DNA of 64,000 bases, taken from contig BCGQ01000001.1 of the NCBI GenBank assembly GCA_001599355.1, positions 2,421,135 to 2,485,134 of the forward strand. The letters are read 5' to 3'. Below, piece by piece: positions 36,048 through 46,900 of this stretch. This stretch comes from Nakazawaea peltata (taxonomy: Eukaryota; Ascomycota; Pichiomycetes; Alaninales; Pachysolenaceae). A model generated the notes under the pieces. It ran no database searches, was not told the origin of the DNA, and worked only from the letters and a program-made list of their open reading frames with translations. Every line of letters starts with the position of its first letter. Positions within the stretch are counted from its first letter, which is position 1. A program made the position numbers and the translations under genes.

Positions 36048-37769
36048 ATGAGTTATATTTCCACTCCTAAAATTAATTATCAAAACCCCAGAAAAGAGGA
36101 GAAGTTGTTTTTTGGAGGTGATTTTACTTCGGAATCTTTTGTGCAATTCAAATCAAGTTCGCCTCCCGGCCTGCCAAATATGCAGGATAATTCTACCTTG
36201 AGCAGAAGATCCACTTTATCATCCGAGCTGAACTCGCTATTTTCATCAAACGCTAGACATTTATCACCTCAACAGCCACAGGTTCCACAAAATTGGAATA
36301 TGAACCACCGGCATAACATCTCCATTTCCAGTGAACAATCTGCCATCGAGACCACTTTTAATAATGATTTACAACCACTGTCCAAGCAAGGTCGCACTAT
36401 AAGTTTTACCGAGAGTGATTCAAATGTGTCTCCTGTTTTGGAATCTGATCCTTTCGAAGTCGATCAATCTCTTTGGTTATCGTCGAGTGCTGGTAACTCA
36501 AATGCATACAGTGATTTACTGCAAGCCAAGCAGATGTTTGGCGACTTCCGGTTCCAACAAAATAATCCCAACAGTAGGAGATCATCGTTGTTGTATGGTA
36601 GCACTTCGGGTGGTATGTGGAATGAGATGGGAAATCATACGAGACATAGTAGTATTAATATGATGGATCCCTCTCACAATATGAATATGAGGGATGCTCC
36701 TCACAGTATGATGGACACTCCCCAATTGCAGTACTCTCAAAACTGGGGTTTACCTTCTGTTCCTGCTCCTCCCTTAGTTACTGAGCAAGAAGCCCCCACT
36801 TTTAGAAGACATTCTTACGCTTCAACTATCCCAGAAAGAAACTGGGGCAGTGTCTTTGACGGGGAAACTTCATCCAATAACTTGAAAAATTGTTACCGGT
36901 CTGTCGATTCATATTTCTCCTTCGATAAACATAAAAGAGTTCACATCCATGATGCCGGCGTCCCTGATGCTGAAACCAAAATCGAAGAGTTAATTAATCA
37001 AGGTACACTGGTTCCAAAATTTCCGGGAAATGTGGCCTTACTGCAAAATTTAGTTCTTGTTGCCTTTAAAGCTGGTCGTGTCGATGCATTTTACATTCCC
37101 GAAAATTCGTCTCTCAATTTGACTGTTGGAGATTTGGTAGTGGTAGAAGCAGACCGTGGTCAAGATTTAGGTAAAGTGATTAGATTGAATTTTTCATTTG
37201 AAGAGGCAAGGTTATTGAAATTAAGACAACATCAAGAACAACAAGTTGCTTTAGCTGATAATGAACAATTGATTAATTCAGGCGTTTTACCTCCGATTAA
37301 TGTGCAGTCGCAACAAGCACAATCTCAACAACTGCAAAGTGTTCCCGTATTGCATTTCCCAAAACCAATCTTAAGATTGGCTGATCCACTGCAAGTTTCT
37401 CAAGTCTTCTCTAAAGACCAAGACGAAGAGAAGGCCTGTAGAGTATGTGCATTAAAAGTGCGTGCTCATGGCTTGACTATGCATGTTGTCGATCTGGAAT
37501 ATCAATGGGACAGACGTAAATTGACGTTTTATTATGCGGCTAATCAAAGAATTGATTTCAGGGAGTTGGTCAAAGAATTGTTTAGGATCTACAAGACTAG
37601 AATTTGGATGTGTGCTGTGAATGGAGGAATGGAGGCTGTTTTACTGCATGAGAGAGAGTTACAACAGCAGGAACAAAAAAGAAGCTCTCCAACACAAAAT
37701 GCTCCAATGTTAAATGATCAAGCAATGTCTTTTGACCAATTTAACTTCAATTGGAATGACTTGAAGTGA
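36048..37769 (+). CDS. PSP1: PSP1-domain protein
   Basis: A 573-residue protein; yeast Psp1 is an Asn/Gln-rich protein found as a suppressor of DNA polymerase mutations and its biochemical role is unclear. The ATG at 36048 (MSYISTPKINYQNPRKEEKL) follows the TATA by about 100 bases, while the longer frame relies on TTG. Residues 1-330 are Ser/Asn/Gln-rich. The PSP1 C-terminal domain fills about 370-545: GDLVVVEADRGQDLGKVIRL, then a Gln-rich insertion, KACRVCALKVRAHGLTMHVV, RRKLTFYYAANQRIDFRELV and FRIYKTRIWMCAVN. The CTG at 37494-37496 is at the Ala of the conserved DAEYQ motif. Confidence 0.9.
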   Translation: MSYISTPKINYQNPRKEEKLFFGGDFTSESFVQFKSSSPPGLPNMQDNSTLSRRSTLSSELNSLFSSNARHLSPQQPQVPQNWNMNHRHNISISSEQSAIETTFNNDLQPLSKQGRTISFTESDSNVSPVLESDPFEVDQSLWLSSSAGNSNAYSDLLQAKQMFGDFRFQQNNPNSRRSSLLYGSTSGGMWNEMGNHTRHSSINMMDPSHNMNMRDAPHSMMDTPQLQYSQNWGLPSVPAPPLVTEQEAPTFRRHSYASTIPERNWGSVFDGETSSNNLKNCYRSVDSYFSFDKHKRVHIHDAGVPDAETKIEELINQGTLVPKFPGNVALLQNLVLVAFKAGRVDAFYIPENSSLNLTVGDLVVVEADRGQDLGKVIRLNFSFEEARLLKLRQHQEQQVALADNEQLINSGVLPPINVQSQQAQSQQLQSVPVLHFPKPILRLADPLQVSQVFSKDQDEEKACRVCALKVRAHGLTMHVVDLEYQWDRRKLTFYYAANQRIDFRELVKELFRIYKTRIWMCAVNGGMEAVLLHERELQQQEQKRSSPTQNAPMLNDQAMSFDQFNFNWNDLK

Positions 37770-38118
37770 ACAACATTGACATAAATACTTTATTGATTTT
37801 AGAGTCTACATAATGGGTTTTAGACATTTGATTTTTACATTTTTATTATGATTAGGGTACAATTGGAGGAGGATAAAAGGGATTTTCATAAAGAGAATTA
37901 TTTATACTTATATATGGTTTATTAAATTGAGGATTGAGTATGGAGTAGAGAAGATTATTTAGAGCTGTAGATTCACTGATCCGGGGGGTTCATGGTTTGA
38001 ATGTTTGGTTTGGGGGGTTAGTGGGTCGTGCACAAAATACCAAAACATGTTCATATACAAAAATTTTATATAGAAAAATACGACAAGCGCTAAGTTGAAT
38101 AGCTATTGAATATTGATC
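37770..38118. other. Intergenic between PSP1 and uL4m
   Basis: 349 bases, AT-rich. Includes GGGGGGTTAGTGGGTCGTGCACAAAATACC at about 38013-38042, a copy of the GGGTCGTGCA motif. No ORF. Confidence 0.4.
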
Positions 38119-38907
38119 ATGTTGAGAAGTATATCCTTTGTACAAAGATGTGGGTATGCCACTTCCGCGCTGAGTAAGGTGTTACCATACTCTGTTAGTG
38201 AAGTCCCAAAATATGTATTGTCCACTTTAAGGTCATTCCCATCGTTAGAGCCTCATGCTCTGATCCCAGTTTCGACCGAGCTTTTCAACCTGCCATTAAG
38301 AAGAGATTTATTATGGAGACTGCTGATAATGGAACTGGATTGTGCTCGTGTAGGTGCATCTAATCCACCAGGACGTGGAGAACATAAATTTTCAAGAAAG
38401 AAGTTGATGCCACAGAAGGGTAATGGTAAGGCTCGTGTTGGTGATGGAAATTCTCCAATTAGAATTAATGGTGCCAGAGCCCATCTGAGAACTGCTCCAA
38501 ATGATTTTTCTACTGAATTACCTATCAAGATCTATGCATCTCTGTATAGAGTCGCTTTAAGTGAGTACTATAGAAAGGGTAATCTTTTCATCATTGGTAA
38601 ACCAGAAGATGAAGTGTCATTAAAAGAATCCGAAACATTTGATTTCAACATTTCCACAAGTGATTATCATTCACTTGATTTCTTTATTAAAGAGCATAAC
38701 TTAAAGGATTTGAACTTGTTATTTATCACTTCTGACATTTCAAAATCCGAGAATTTGGCAAATCTGATTAGACATTATCCATCTTACAGATTAAATATGA
38801 CAGACCCAGAAAATTTGGAGGTCCGTGAGTTGTTGAAGGCCAATAGAATCTTTATTGAGAAGGAAGCATTGGAAGAACTTGCTTCTAAGTATGCTCAAAA
38901 GTTATAA
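38119..38907 (+). CDS. YML6: Mitochondrial ribosomal protein uL4m
   Basis: Large-subunit mitoribosomal protein, 262 residues. The first ATG is 38119 (MLRSISFVQRCGYATSALSK), an Arg/Ser-rich presequence. The uL4 core shows LPLRRDLLWRLLIMELDCAR, VGASNPPGRGEHKFSRKKLM, PQKGNGKARVGDGNSPIRIN and RTAPNDFSTELPIKIYASLY. CTG codons at 38320, 38485 and 38542 stand at Ala positions of S. cerevisiae Yml6 (LWRA, ALARTAPND, SMAFNNAL); under the standard code they would be unusual Leu changes. It is followed by RPS18 on the same strand. Confidence 0.95.
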   Translation: MLRSISFVQRCGYATSALSKVLPYSVSEVPKYVLSTLRSFPSLEPHALIPVSTELFNLPLRRDLLWRLLIMELDCARVGASNPPGRGEHKFSRKKLMPQKGNGKARVGDGNSPIRINGARAHLRTAPNDFSTELPIKIYASLYRVALSEYYRKGNLFIIGKPEDEVSLKESETFDFNISTSDYHSLDFFIKEHNLKDLNLLFITSDISKSENLANLIRHYPSYRLNMTDPENLEVRELLKANRIFIEKEALEELASKYAQKL

Positions 38908-39287
38908 TTCCTGTATATATACGAATAGAATGATATAATTCTGTGAATACTATGTGGTAACTGAATATTGAATATGATATATTTGGGAAATGAGTTTAGG
39001 GTTCCATACCCTAGACACAAACATCATTACACCAAACAAACACACATTGTGACCATTTTATTTCATCTCACATCTTTTTCCTCTTAATTTGCTCCAGTTT
39101 TTGTACTGGTTATTTTCCTCTTTTTTGATTAATGCGCACTACTTTCCCCTTTATTATGGGAAAAAATTTTCTCGCCCTTGTAGTGGGAGAAAAAGTTTTT
39201 TCTTGTAATTTTTTTCATATATTTTTTTTCAACATATCTTGAACTGTTCATATAGTTTAGAAGCCATAGATATATATCATTAGCAAG
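38908..39287. promoter_or_regulatory. RPS18 promoter region
   Basis: 380 bases. T tracts (39118-39240) precede RPS18. No ORF or RNA gene visible. Confidence 0.45.
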
Positions 39288-40057
39288 ATGTCTTTAGTTG
39301 TTTCAGAAGCTAACAATTTCCAACACATTTTACGGTATGTGAGATTAATCAGAAGATGACACTTTGAGGGAGAGAGATACGATTGAAACGATGGATTCAA
39401 TGTAGAGAATTATTGATGAAAGAAAGTGGATTAAAGGGTTAAATGAATATGATATGGGAGTATTAAATGAGCGTCAGTTGATCATAAAATGGAATGTTAG
39501 ACGTATTAGTTGGGCGCTGTTTCTAACTTGTTCAAATGGTTGAGTTAACGTAGATCCAGAGTGTACCAATTTACAACCCACCACCACATCAACGTATACT
39601 CTCTCCAGAGTGAAAAAAAACATGAATTAAAGAATGAATTACTAACTCAATATATAGTTTGTTGAACACCAACGTTGATGGTAGAATCAAGATCATGTAC
39701 GCCTTGACCAAGATCAGAGGTGTCGGTCGTCGTTACTCTAACTTGGTCTGTAAGAAGGCTGATGTCGACTTATCCAAGAGAGCTGGTGAGTTGACCCAAG
39801 AAGAATTGGAGAGAGTTGTCACCATTATGCAAAACCCAACCCAATACAAGATCCCAACCTGGTTCTTGAACAGACAAAAGGATGCTGTTGACGGTAAGGA
39901 CTACCACGTCTTGGCCAACAACTTGGAATCTAAGTTGAGAGATGACTTGGAGAAGTTGAAGAAGATCAGATCCCACAGAGGTATCAGACACTACTTGGGT
40001 TTGAAGGTCCGTGGTCAACACACCAAGACTACTTCCAGAAGAGGTAAGAGAGTCTAA
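39288..40057 (+). CDS. RPS18: 40S ribosomal protein uS13, spliced
   Basis: Head protein of the small subunit, contacting tRNA and 60S. Exon 1 39288-39334 encodes [15 protein letters not shown] plus the first two bases of an Arg codon; exon 2 39658-40057 continues [20 protein letters not shown]. The intron position is the same as in S. cerevisiae RPS18A/B. The product is 148 residues. No CTG codon is present and Leu is almost always TTG. Confidence 0.97.
39335..39657 (+). other. RPS18 intron, 323 bases
   Basis: GTATGT donor at 39335, TACTAAC at 39640-39646, TATAG acceptor ending at 39657. Confidence 0.96.
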
Positions 40058-40549
40058 ATCTTTTTTACAACGACTGTTTAATACATAAAAATCGATCTAT
40101 ATCAATAGATACATATTATTATAATATTTGTAGATACTAAGCACGTACTAAGCACCTAGAGTGTTTCTGGTGTGATCGGTCTGGATGCGGTGTATTTCCG
40201 GTCTGGACTCGTCTGATTTTACCGGCCTAACAAATAAAGTTTGCCTTGGTTCCGAAAACAGCAATCGGTGAAGAGGCGCAACTAAGGAAAAAATGGAAAC
40301 TTAAAGAAGGATCAGATTGCATGCAAAAAGCATGCAATTTTATTAGGGTGGATACGGCTATTTTGTGGAGCAACCTATAAGAACAATAGAAGGGTAAAGT
40401 AGGTAATATAAAGAGGAGATAATCTCAGGTGAAAAATTTCATCAGCAGATCATATTTATTTGATCCTAAAATTAATCGTTGAGATTTCGCTGAGATTTGA
40501 ACTAACCCCTTTGTGACGCAGAGAAAAAGAGGGGAATTTGAAATATTGC
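40058..40549. other. Intergenic after RPS18
   Basis: 492 bases. Contains the palindrome-like TTGCATGCAAAAAGCATGCAA at about 40318-40338 (two TGCATGCA-type cores, a possible hairpin). No ORF. Confidence 0.4.
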
Positions 40550-41221
40550 ATGATGGTGGATGTATTTTATGTGCATCCTGATTTGAATATTACCAACTGT
40601 GCTGAGGCTGGGGATAATTGGCGCAAATATTTACTCAATTATGTTAGGGCAATTAAACATTATGAGGAGTTTGTTTCTGACTACTGCAAGGAACATCACG
40701 TGCATGAAGATGATCTTAAGCTGTTGAAGGAGTCGAATGTTGTTGAGGATTTAACTGAGCAACTTAGTTGTTCTACTATTGATGATAGTTGTGATAATGT
40801 GTATGGACGGATATTAAGTACTAGTATTCCAACAATACCGGATTATCAGGCTTGGTTTGATTCAGCATATTTATCGAAGGATCAAAAGACAATATTGAGA
40901 TACCACGAATCACTGCTGCAGTTGGCTTTGATGGAGTTGAAATATATGAAGAGTTACTGTCAAGTGAATAAGACTGTTAAAGATGTGTTTGGACTGGTTG
41001 TTTTAACTCCTGAACTGGAAGAGGAAGGATTACAAAAACTTTCTAAACTTACAGAGGAGATGAAATCATTGGAAAAACAATTAATAGCTGCGAAGGAGCG
41101 TAAGCAAGATTTGGCAGCTAAGCTTCTGACGGAATATGGAGTTGTTATGAAAGAGGAAATGAGGCGAAAATCCACTACTCCTCCGCAGTTGAATAGCATT
41201 GAAGAGGAGACTGTGAGTTGA
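40550..41221 (+). CDS. Unknown coiled-coil protein
   Basis: Not recognised. The first ATG is 40550 (MMVDVFYVHPDLNITNCAEA), 223 residues; the frame opens earlier through a TTG. The protein is helical: an N-terminal domain with HYEEFVSDYCKEHHVHEDD, a middle helix DQKTILRYHESLLQLALMEL, and a C-terminal coiled coil (about 155-205) with LEEEGLQKLSKLTEEMKSLE, followed by a charged tail. No membrane segment or catalytic motif. It converges with YPK1, 148 bases apart. Confidence 0.65.
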   Translation: MMVDVFYVHPDLNITNCAEAGDNWRKYLLNYVRAIKHYEEFVSDYCKEHHVHEDDLKLLKESNVVEDLTEQLSCSTIDDSCDNVYGRILSTSIPTIPDYQAWFDSAYLSKDQKTILRYHESLLQLALMELKYMKSYCQVNKTVKDVFGLVVLTPELEEEGLQKLSKLTEEMKSLEKQLIAAKERKQDLAAKLLTEYGVVMKEEMRRKSTTPPQLNSIEEETVS

Positions 41222-41295
41222 GGGAAAATCGGACACAGAAGGGGATACAGAAGGAGAAACGAAGGGGATACCGAAGCGGATATATAAGCGGAAAC
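41215..41295 (+). repeat. GAAGGGGATA short repeats
   Basis: Imperfect units CAGAAGGGGATA, CAGAAGGAGAAACGAAGGGGATACCGAAGCGGATATATAAGCGGAAACGAA between two convergent 3' ends. Confidence 0.5.
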
Positions 41296-41369
41296 GAATC
41301 AGAATATTCATCGAAGGTTTATCGGTGCTAGGGTTATATCATACATTTAATAAATGCTATAAATTGTCA

Positions 41370-43388
41370 TTAATTATTTACCGATCCTAATACATCACTT
41401 CCTACATAAGTCCATCCACCAAATTGTTTTTGCACACTTTCACTTAAAAAGTCGTCAACAACACTATCAGCTGGTCTCTCATTAGTGAATTCAGGATCAA
41501 AGTTTGTAGTATCATTCAAATCTTTAACTGGAGGTTTGAATGGAGGAACGTAATCCTTCAGAAGTAACTTATCCCAATCTATATCGTTAAAGAATGCATG
41601 ATTCTTGATATCTTGAGTACCTTTATAACCTAATCTCTTTGTAGGTTCTCTATTTAATAATTGTTCAATGAGAGATTTGGTATCAGAATCGAGGAAATCT
41701 GGGAATACAAGTGGATCTTGTAAGATCTTTTTATACATTGTGGAGGTATCCTCATCATAGAATGGGGGTAATCCAGTCAACATTTCATACAATAAGATAC
41801 CAAGAGTCCAATAATCAACGACTCTAGTGTAACCTTGTCCTAATAACAATTCTGGGGCCAAATATTCTGGAGTACCACAGAAAGTATTAGTCTTCTCTTG
41901 AAGTTTCATGTTAATCTTGCACAATCCAAAGTCACAAAGCAGAATGTGTCCTTGGTAATCAAGTAAGATATTCTCTGGCTTCAAATCTCTGTAAATGATG
42001 TTCATGTTATGTAAACATTCGATCAGTGATAACAATTCAGAGATATATAATTTTGCTTGACGTAAAGAGAATCGTCTTGAAATTTGTAAGTGATAGAACA
42101 ATTCTCCACCATTGATGAATGAAAGAACCAAGTATAATTTTTCAGGACTTTGGAAAGCAAATTTCAAAGGTACAATGAAAGGATTATTAACTTTGGAGAG
42201 GACGAATTTCTCCAGTAAAGTGTGAGTGACTTCCATTTTACTCACGATATGAGATTTTCTAATGGTTTTGAGAGCATAAATCTTGTTGGTATCTTTCTTA
42301 CGTACTTGCATCACCTTACCAAAGGAACCTTTACCGATAACTTTCAACAAATCAAAGTCATTGATATTTAAAGATCTCTTTTCTTTCAAGATTTTGAAAT
42401 CGATCGATAAGTTAATGAATCCCATAGGTAATTGGTTATAAGGATTGATGATATTAATCCATTCATGGTTGACCAAACGAGAGCTTGACCCAAGGGTGCC
42501 CTTTGGATCCAATGGGATTCTGCAATTACCAATCAAAATGTCGTGCTGAGTGTTATTTGGTGAGGATAATTGATCATCTGGGATCAATATTCCCGGAAGT
42601 CTGGCAAATACTTGGATATTCAAGTACAGTAAACTTGCACTAACATCGAATGTTGATACGTTATCGAATTTTGGAGATTGAAGTGTACTTCCGATACTCT
42701 CTACGACCTCAGTATTGTTATCGAATTCGACGATGAGATAAATCAATGATTTCTTAGTAGAGGTGGAAGATGCAATATTGCCTGGAATGGACACCAATGA
42801 AGGTAAGCATTGAGTCATTAATAAACCGATATCGGTTTTGGCGTAGTCTGAGGTGTTTTCAGCAACAAATAAAAGATGATCGATAGTTCTATCCATTACA
42901 TCTGTATCGACACCGACACCCGAAGAGGCCAACTTTGATAAGACCGATTTGTTGATTTTCAAAGGGGACGGCAATTTGATATTATTACCATTGTAAATCT
43001 TGACGGTTAATAATCCTGGAGGGTTGCTTTTTGTCTTGGTAGTAGGAGTGGTGGCAGACTCAACAAGGACTGGATTTGTAGTGTTCAAATCGGAAGTGAT
43101 TACAGTGTCGTTATTCAATGATAATGACAGTAAATTATCGATGATATGAGACGAGTCACCATTGGAACTGGTCAGAGGAGTAGTTCCATTCGCAATACTT
43201 GCGGCAGATCCATTGACAAGAGTCTTACGAGACTCTACTTCTTCCAGTTCAACATTACCCGAAGTTGAAGAAGCGCTTAATTGTTTTAATGAAGGAGTCG
43301 ATGAAAGGGGATTAGCACCCGAGTCCACCGACGAGTCCTTTGATTGACCCGAAGCTTTCGATTTGAGTTTCTTCCACGATGACAACAT
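41370..43388 (-). CDS. YPK1: AGC protein kinase YPK1/YPK2
   Basis: TORC2- and Pkh-activated kinase that controls sphingolipid synthesis and plasma-membrane stress responses. The 672 residues: a Ser-rich N-terminus, an N-terminal regulatory region (about 130-340, GLLTVKIYNGNNIKLPSPLK), then the kinase domain (about 345-600) with GKGSFGKVM, the catalytic loop IIYRDLKPENILL, DFG in LLCDFGLCK and activation-loop FCGTPEYLAPE with the PDK1-site Thr. The C-terminal extension ends in the hydrophobic motif FGGWTYVG. CTG codons at 42215-42213 (HTLAER in yeast Ypk1) and 42026-42024 (ELLCAL) stand at Ala positions. Confidence 0.94.
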   Translation of the reverse strand: MLSSWKKLKSKASGQSKDSSVDSGANPLSSTPSLKQLSASSTSGNVELEEVESRKTLVNGSAASIANGTTPLTSSNGDSSHIIDNLLSLSLNNDTVITSDLNTTNPVLVESATTPTTKTKSNPPGLLTVKIYNGNNIKLPSPLKINKSVLSKLASSGVGVDTDVMDRTIDHLLFVAENTSDYAKTDIGLLMTQCLPSLVSIPGNIASSTSTKKSLIYLIVEFDNNTEVVESIGSTLQSPKFDNVSTFDVSASLLYLNIQVFARLPGILIPDDQLSSPNNTQHDILIGNCRIPLDPKGTLGSSSRLVNHEWINIINPYNQLPMGFINLSIDFKILKEKRSLNINDFDLLKVIGKGSFGKVMQVRKKDTNKIYALKTIRKSHIVSKMEVTHTLLEKFVLSKVNNPFIVPLKFAFQSPEKLYLVLSFINGGELFYHLQISRRFSLRQAKLYISELLSLIECLHNMNIIYRDLKPENILLDYQGHILLCDFGLCKINMKLQEKTNTFCGTPEYLAPELLLGQGYTRVVDYWTLGILLYEMLTGLPPFYDEDTSTMYKKILQDPLVFPDFLDSDTKSLIEQLLNREPTKRLGYKGTQDIKNHAFFNDIDWDKLLLKDYVPPFKPPVKDLNDTTNFDPEFTNERPADSVVDDFLSESVQKQFGGWTYVGSDVLGSVNN

Positions 43389-43996
43389 GATAGTGCACTA
43401 CTGTCCACACTGACTACCCTTCAACTTTAAGTCTGCTAAATTTAACTTAGCGCCAATAAACTGAGCCCCTCTCAGCCTCTTTTTTTCGTAATCTGCATCC
43501 GTAACAGTCCGGTCGTGTACAGACTACCAAAAATTGCCCCCGAAGACGCGAACTCGCGTCCTCGCGCACGTCTCTCACTTGTCGCGCACTTTATCTCGCG
43601 CTGCCAAACACAGGGCGAGACAACTTAAGGCAGATGGTGTTTTTTTTTGTTGACAAAATTTGAATGTCTTAAAGGGGTTAGTATAATAAGGAGAGGAGTC
43701 CATTAGGTATCACAACAAGGATCAAGAATCCAATCTCCAGAACTCGGATCATATCCAGATCATATCTCAGATCACGTATCCCGATTATATCTTCATCATC
43801 CAGTCATTCGTTAATATCAGGAGGAGATCATCAACGGCGCTTAATAGACAATACTCATACCAACCGACTTCCATAGATACAGTGACAAACACTTGACACT
43901 GACACTGACACTGACACTTGATTCACATTCTAGATTCAACTAGGTATACCGCTTTGCTCTGCTATTGATCTGCTATTGCTCTGCTATTGCCCGCTC
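43389..43996. promoter_or_regulatory. Divergent YPK1/HSL1-type kinase region
   Basis: 608 bases. GC-rich CTCGCGTCCTCGCGCACG near 43553-43571. Downstream are short repeats: TGACAC units at 43894-43919 and CTGCTATTG units at 43959-43990 directly before the kinase ATG. Confidence 0.5.
43887..43992 (+). repeat. TGACAC and CTGCTATTG microrepeats
   Basis: Four to five TGACAC(T) units, then four CTGCTATTG(A/C) units, in the presumed 5' leader of the kinase gene. Confidence 0.75.
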
Positions 43997-46900
43997 ATGT
44001 CATCATTCGCAGCTAAACTGGCTAGAAAAGCCACTCAAAACGCCCAAATCGATTCCATTCTAAATGACAAAGAAAACTATCACCCAAAATCAAATCATCA
44101 ACAACAGATAGACAAAGTAGTTGAAAGTGTCGCCAACGCCACTAAGAGATTATCACAGGCATCCACCGCCACTACCAACTCTTCCAAACGTAAATCACAA
44201 AACCATGTAGGACCTTGGAGATTGGGTCGTACTTTGGGAAGAGGTTCCACTGGTAGAGTAAGATTACTGAAACATTCGATCACCGGTCAATTGGCCGCCG
44301 TCAAGATCGTGCCCAAATTGAACCGTGATAGTCCAAATAAAAAGATCAAAAATAACATCAAGATCGATAAGAATGGGTTACCTTATGGAATTGAAAGGGA
44401 GATCATCATAATGAAAGTCATTTCTCATCCGAACATCATGGGTTTGTATGATGTGTGGGAAAATCGTAACGAACTTTACTTGGTATTGGAATATATCGAA
44501 GGAGGTGAATTATTCGATTATTTAGTGAGAAAAGGTAAGTTGGAAGAACGTGAGGCCGTCACATATTTCAAACAAATCATCAATGGATTACAATATTGTC
44601 ACAAATTCAATATTTGTCATCGTGATTTGAAGCCTGAGAACTTATTATTGGATAAGAATCGTCGTATCAAGATTGCCGATTTTGGAATGGCCACTTTAGA
44701 GACTACCAGTAACTTACTCGAGACTTCTTGTGGTTCTCCACATTATGCATCACCAGAAATTGTAGCAGGTAAGAATTACCATGGAGGTCCAAGTGATATT
44801 TGGTCTGCTGGTATCATTTTATTTGCTCTTTTAACTGGTAGATTACCATTTGATGATCCAAATATTAGAGATTTGTTATTGAAGGTTCAATTGGGGAAGT
44901 TCAAGATGCCTTCCAATTTATCTCATGAGGCCAAAGACCTTATATGGAAGATGTTAAGAGTGGATCCTAACCAAAGAATCAGTATTGATGATATCTTAAG
45001 ACATCCATTGTTGACCAAACATGAATTTTTGAAGAGACTGGTTCCTGCTAATGATTTCAGCAAGATTGAGAATTTGGATATGAGCCCAATTCATGAATTC
45101 AATGATGAGATTTTAAAGAATCTTCAGACATTGTGGCATGGTGTTGATTTGGCGACATTGAAATCCAAATTGATGTCAAATGAACGTAGTTACGAGAAAG
45201 TATTTTATCAATTACTCAAGAATCATTTGAATGACCACAATAAACTGCAGGCGTCACCACCTTCGGTGAGAAAATCTCTTCCGAGATCTACTTCTATTGT
45301 CACAACTACTATATCTGATGCTAATGGAGAGACTTTGAAGACTGTGACAAGAGAAGTTCCAATCTCTCTGCCTCCACCACCTCCACCTAGAAATCCATTG
45401 GCCACTTTGAATACACCTCAGAAGAAGACTAAGACTCTTGATGGTAAGAAACAAGTCATTTCCGCTTCCAGTTCTTATAGGAAACCTAAATCATTCAAGG
45501 CACATCGGAAGGAAGTTAATATAAGTCGTTCTTCGAGTTGGAAATCGCTCAAACATCAGAGCTCAAAGAGAAGCTTGAGACAACAGCCTCAAGTTCCTAA
45601 ACTCCCACTGCCGACTCAGATTGTATCACCACCCGGATCCAATAAGATACTGATTGATCCTCGTCGTGAATCTAAATTGAATGTCATGGATTTCATGTAT
45701 TTATGTGACGAGATCTTTGGCAAGGATGAAGATGAAGAACAGTTGATCGAACAACCAAATGAAGATTCTTCTGTCTCGAATATGTCTGCTGATGAACAAC
45801 TTTTATTACCAAGCGATAGTCATAAATTATTACACCTGAAACGGGCTCTTATGAAGAAAAGAGAAGCTGAAGAAGCTGAGGAAAGGTTGAGATTGAGACT
45901 GTTGCAACAAGAAGAAGAACGTCAGAGGGATATTTTGAGACAAAAGCAACTGAAACTGAGAGCTGAATTGGAACTGTTGGAACAACAACAACGTAAACAA
46001 TTCATTCTGAGTAACATGAAATTGAGACAGAAACCGCATTCACCAATCAAATCTTCTTTAGATCCAAGTGCCAGAAATAGATATCTGCCCGAGACGAAGA
46101 ATGCCAATGAAGTATTAAATAAGTTTGGTGTTCGTTTGAGCAGATTTGGCAACCTTCGTGAGATGAAGCTGCCTTTAAGTAGACCTCCACCAGCTCCTTC
46201 TCATTTGTCAAGAAGCAGTACTTTGGTTTCAAGTAAATCTGTATCTACTAGAGATTTGAAATCATTCTTACACGACCAATCCAAGGCTCATTTGACCGTT
46301 AAAGATTATAATGATCTGCATAGAACTGTCACCAACGAGAGGTCTCCAGCAGGTCAAATCTCGGAATATAGTTATCTCGAAGACAAGACAATGTCGTATA
46401 ATTTCTCAATTAATCAACTGGAACTGGTACCGATTTCTCCCGTTGAACAGAATTTCTTTGATCCAAGGGTTTATGAGGTGAAGACTTTGAAGCCTGCTGC
46501 TACCACGAATCCTTCACATAAGGAGAACTTTTTGAGCACATTCTCTCAACAATCATCTTCATTGACGGCATCGCCAGGGTCTGCTAATGAGAGTCAAATC
46601 ACAGATGACGAAATTGTTCGGATCGTCAATGCTGCCAGTCAATATGGATTTGAATTCGACAAAAAACTGTCTCTGAAGAAGACAAGAGCATCAATATTTA
46701 GCAAGAATCTCTCCAGAGAACTGACGAACAAATACAAGACAGGCACTAAACAACTGTTGAGGAATTCGGTTTTCAACAATGATTTGCTTAGTCCATCTGG
46801 TACTCAACAAGACAATAAGATATTGCGTTTGTCGATATATGAGGATCCCGAGAGTACGGGCTCTTCACCTTATAAGGCATCTAACATTGACGAGAATATC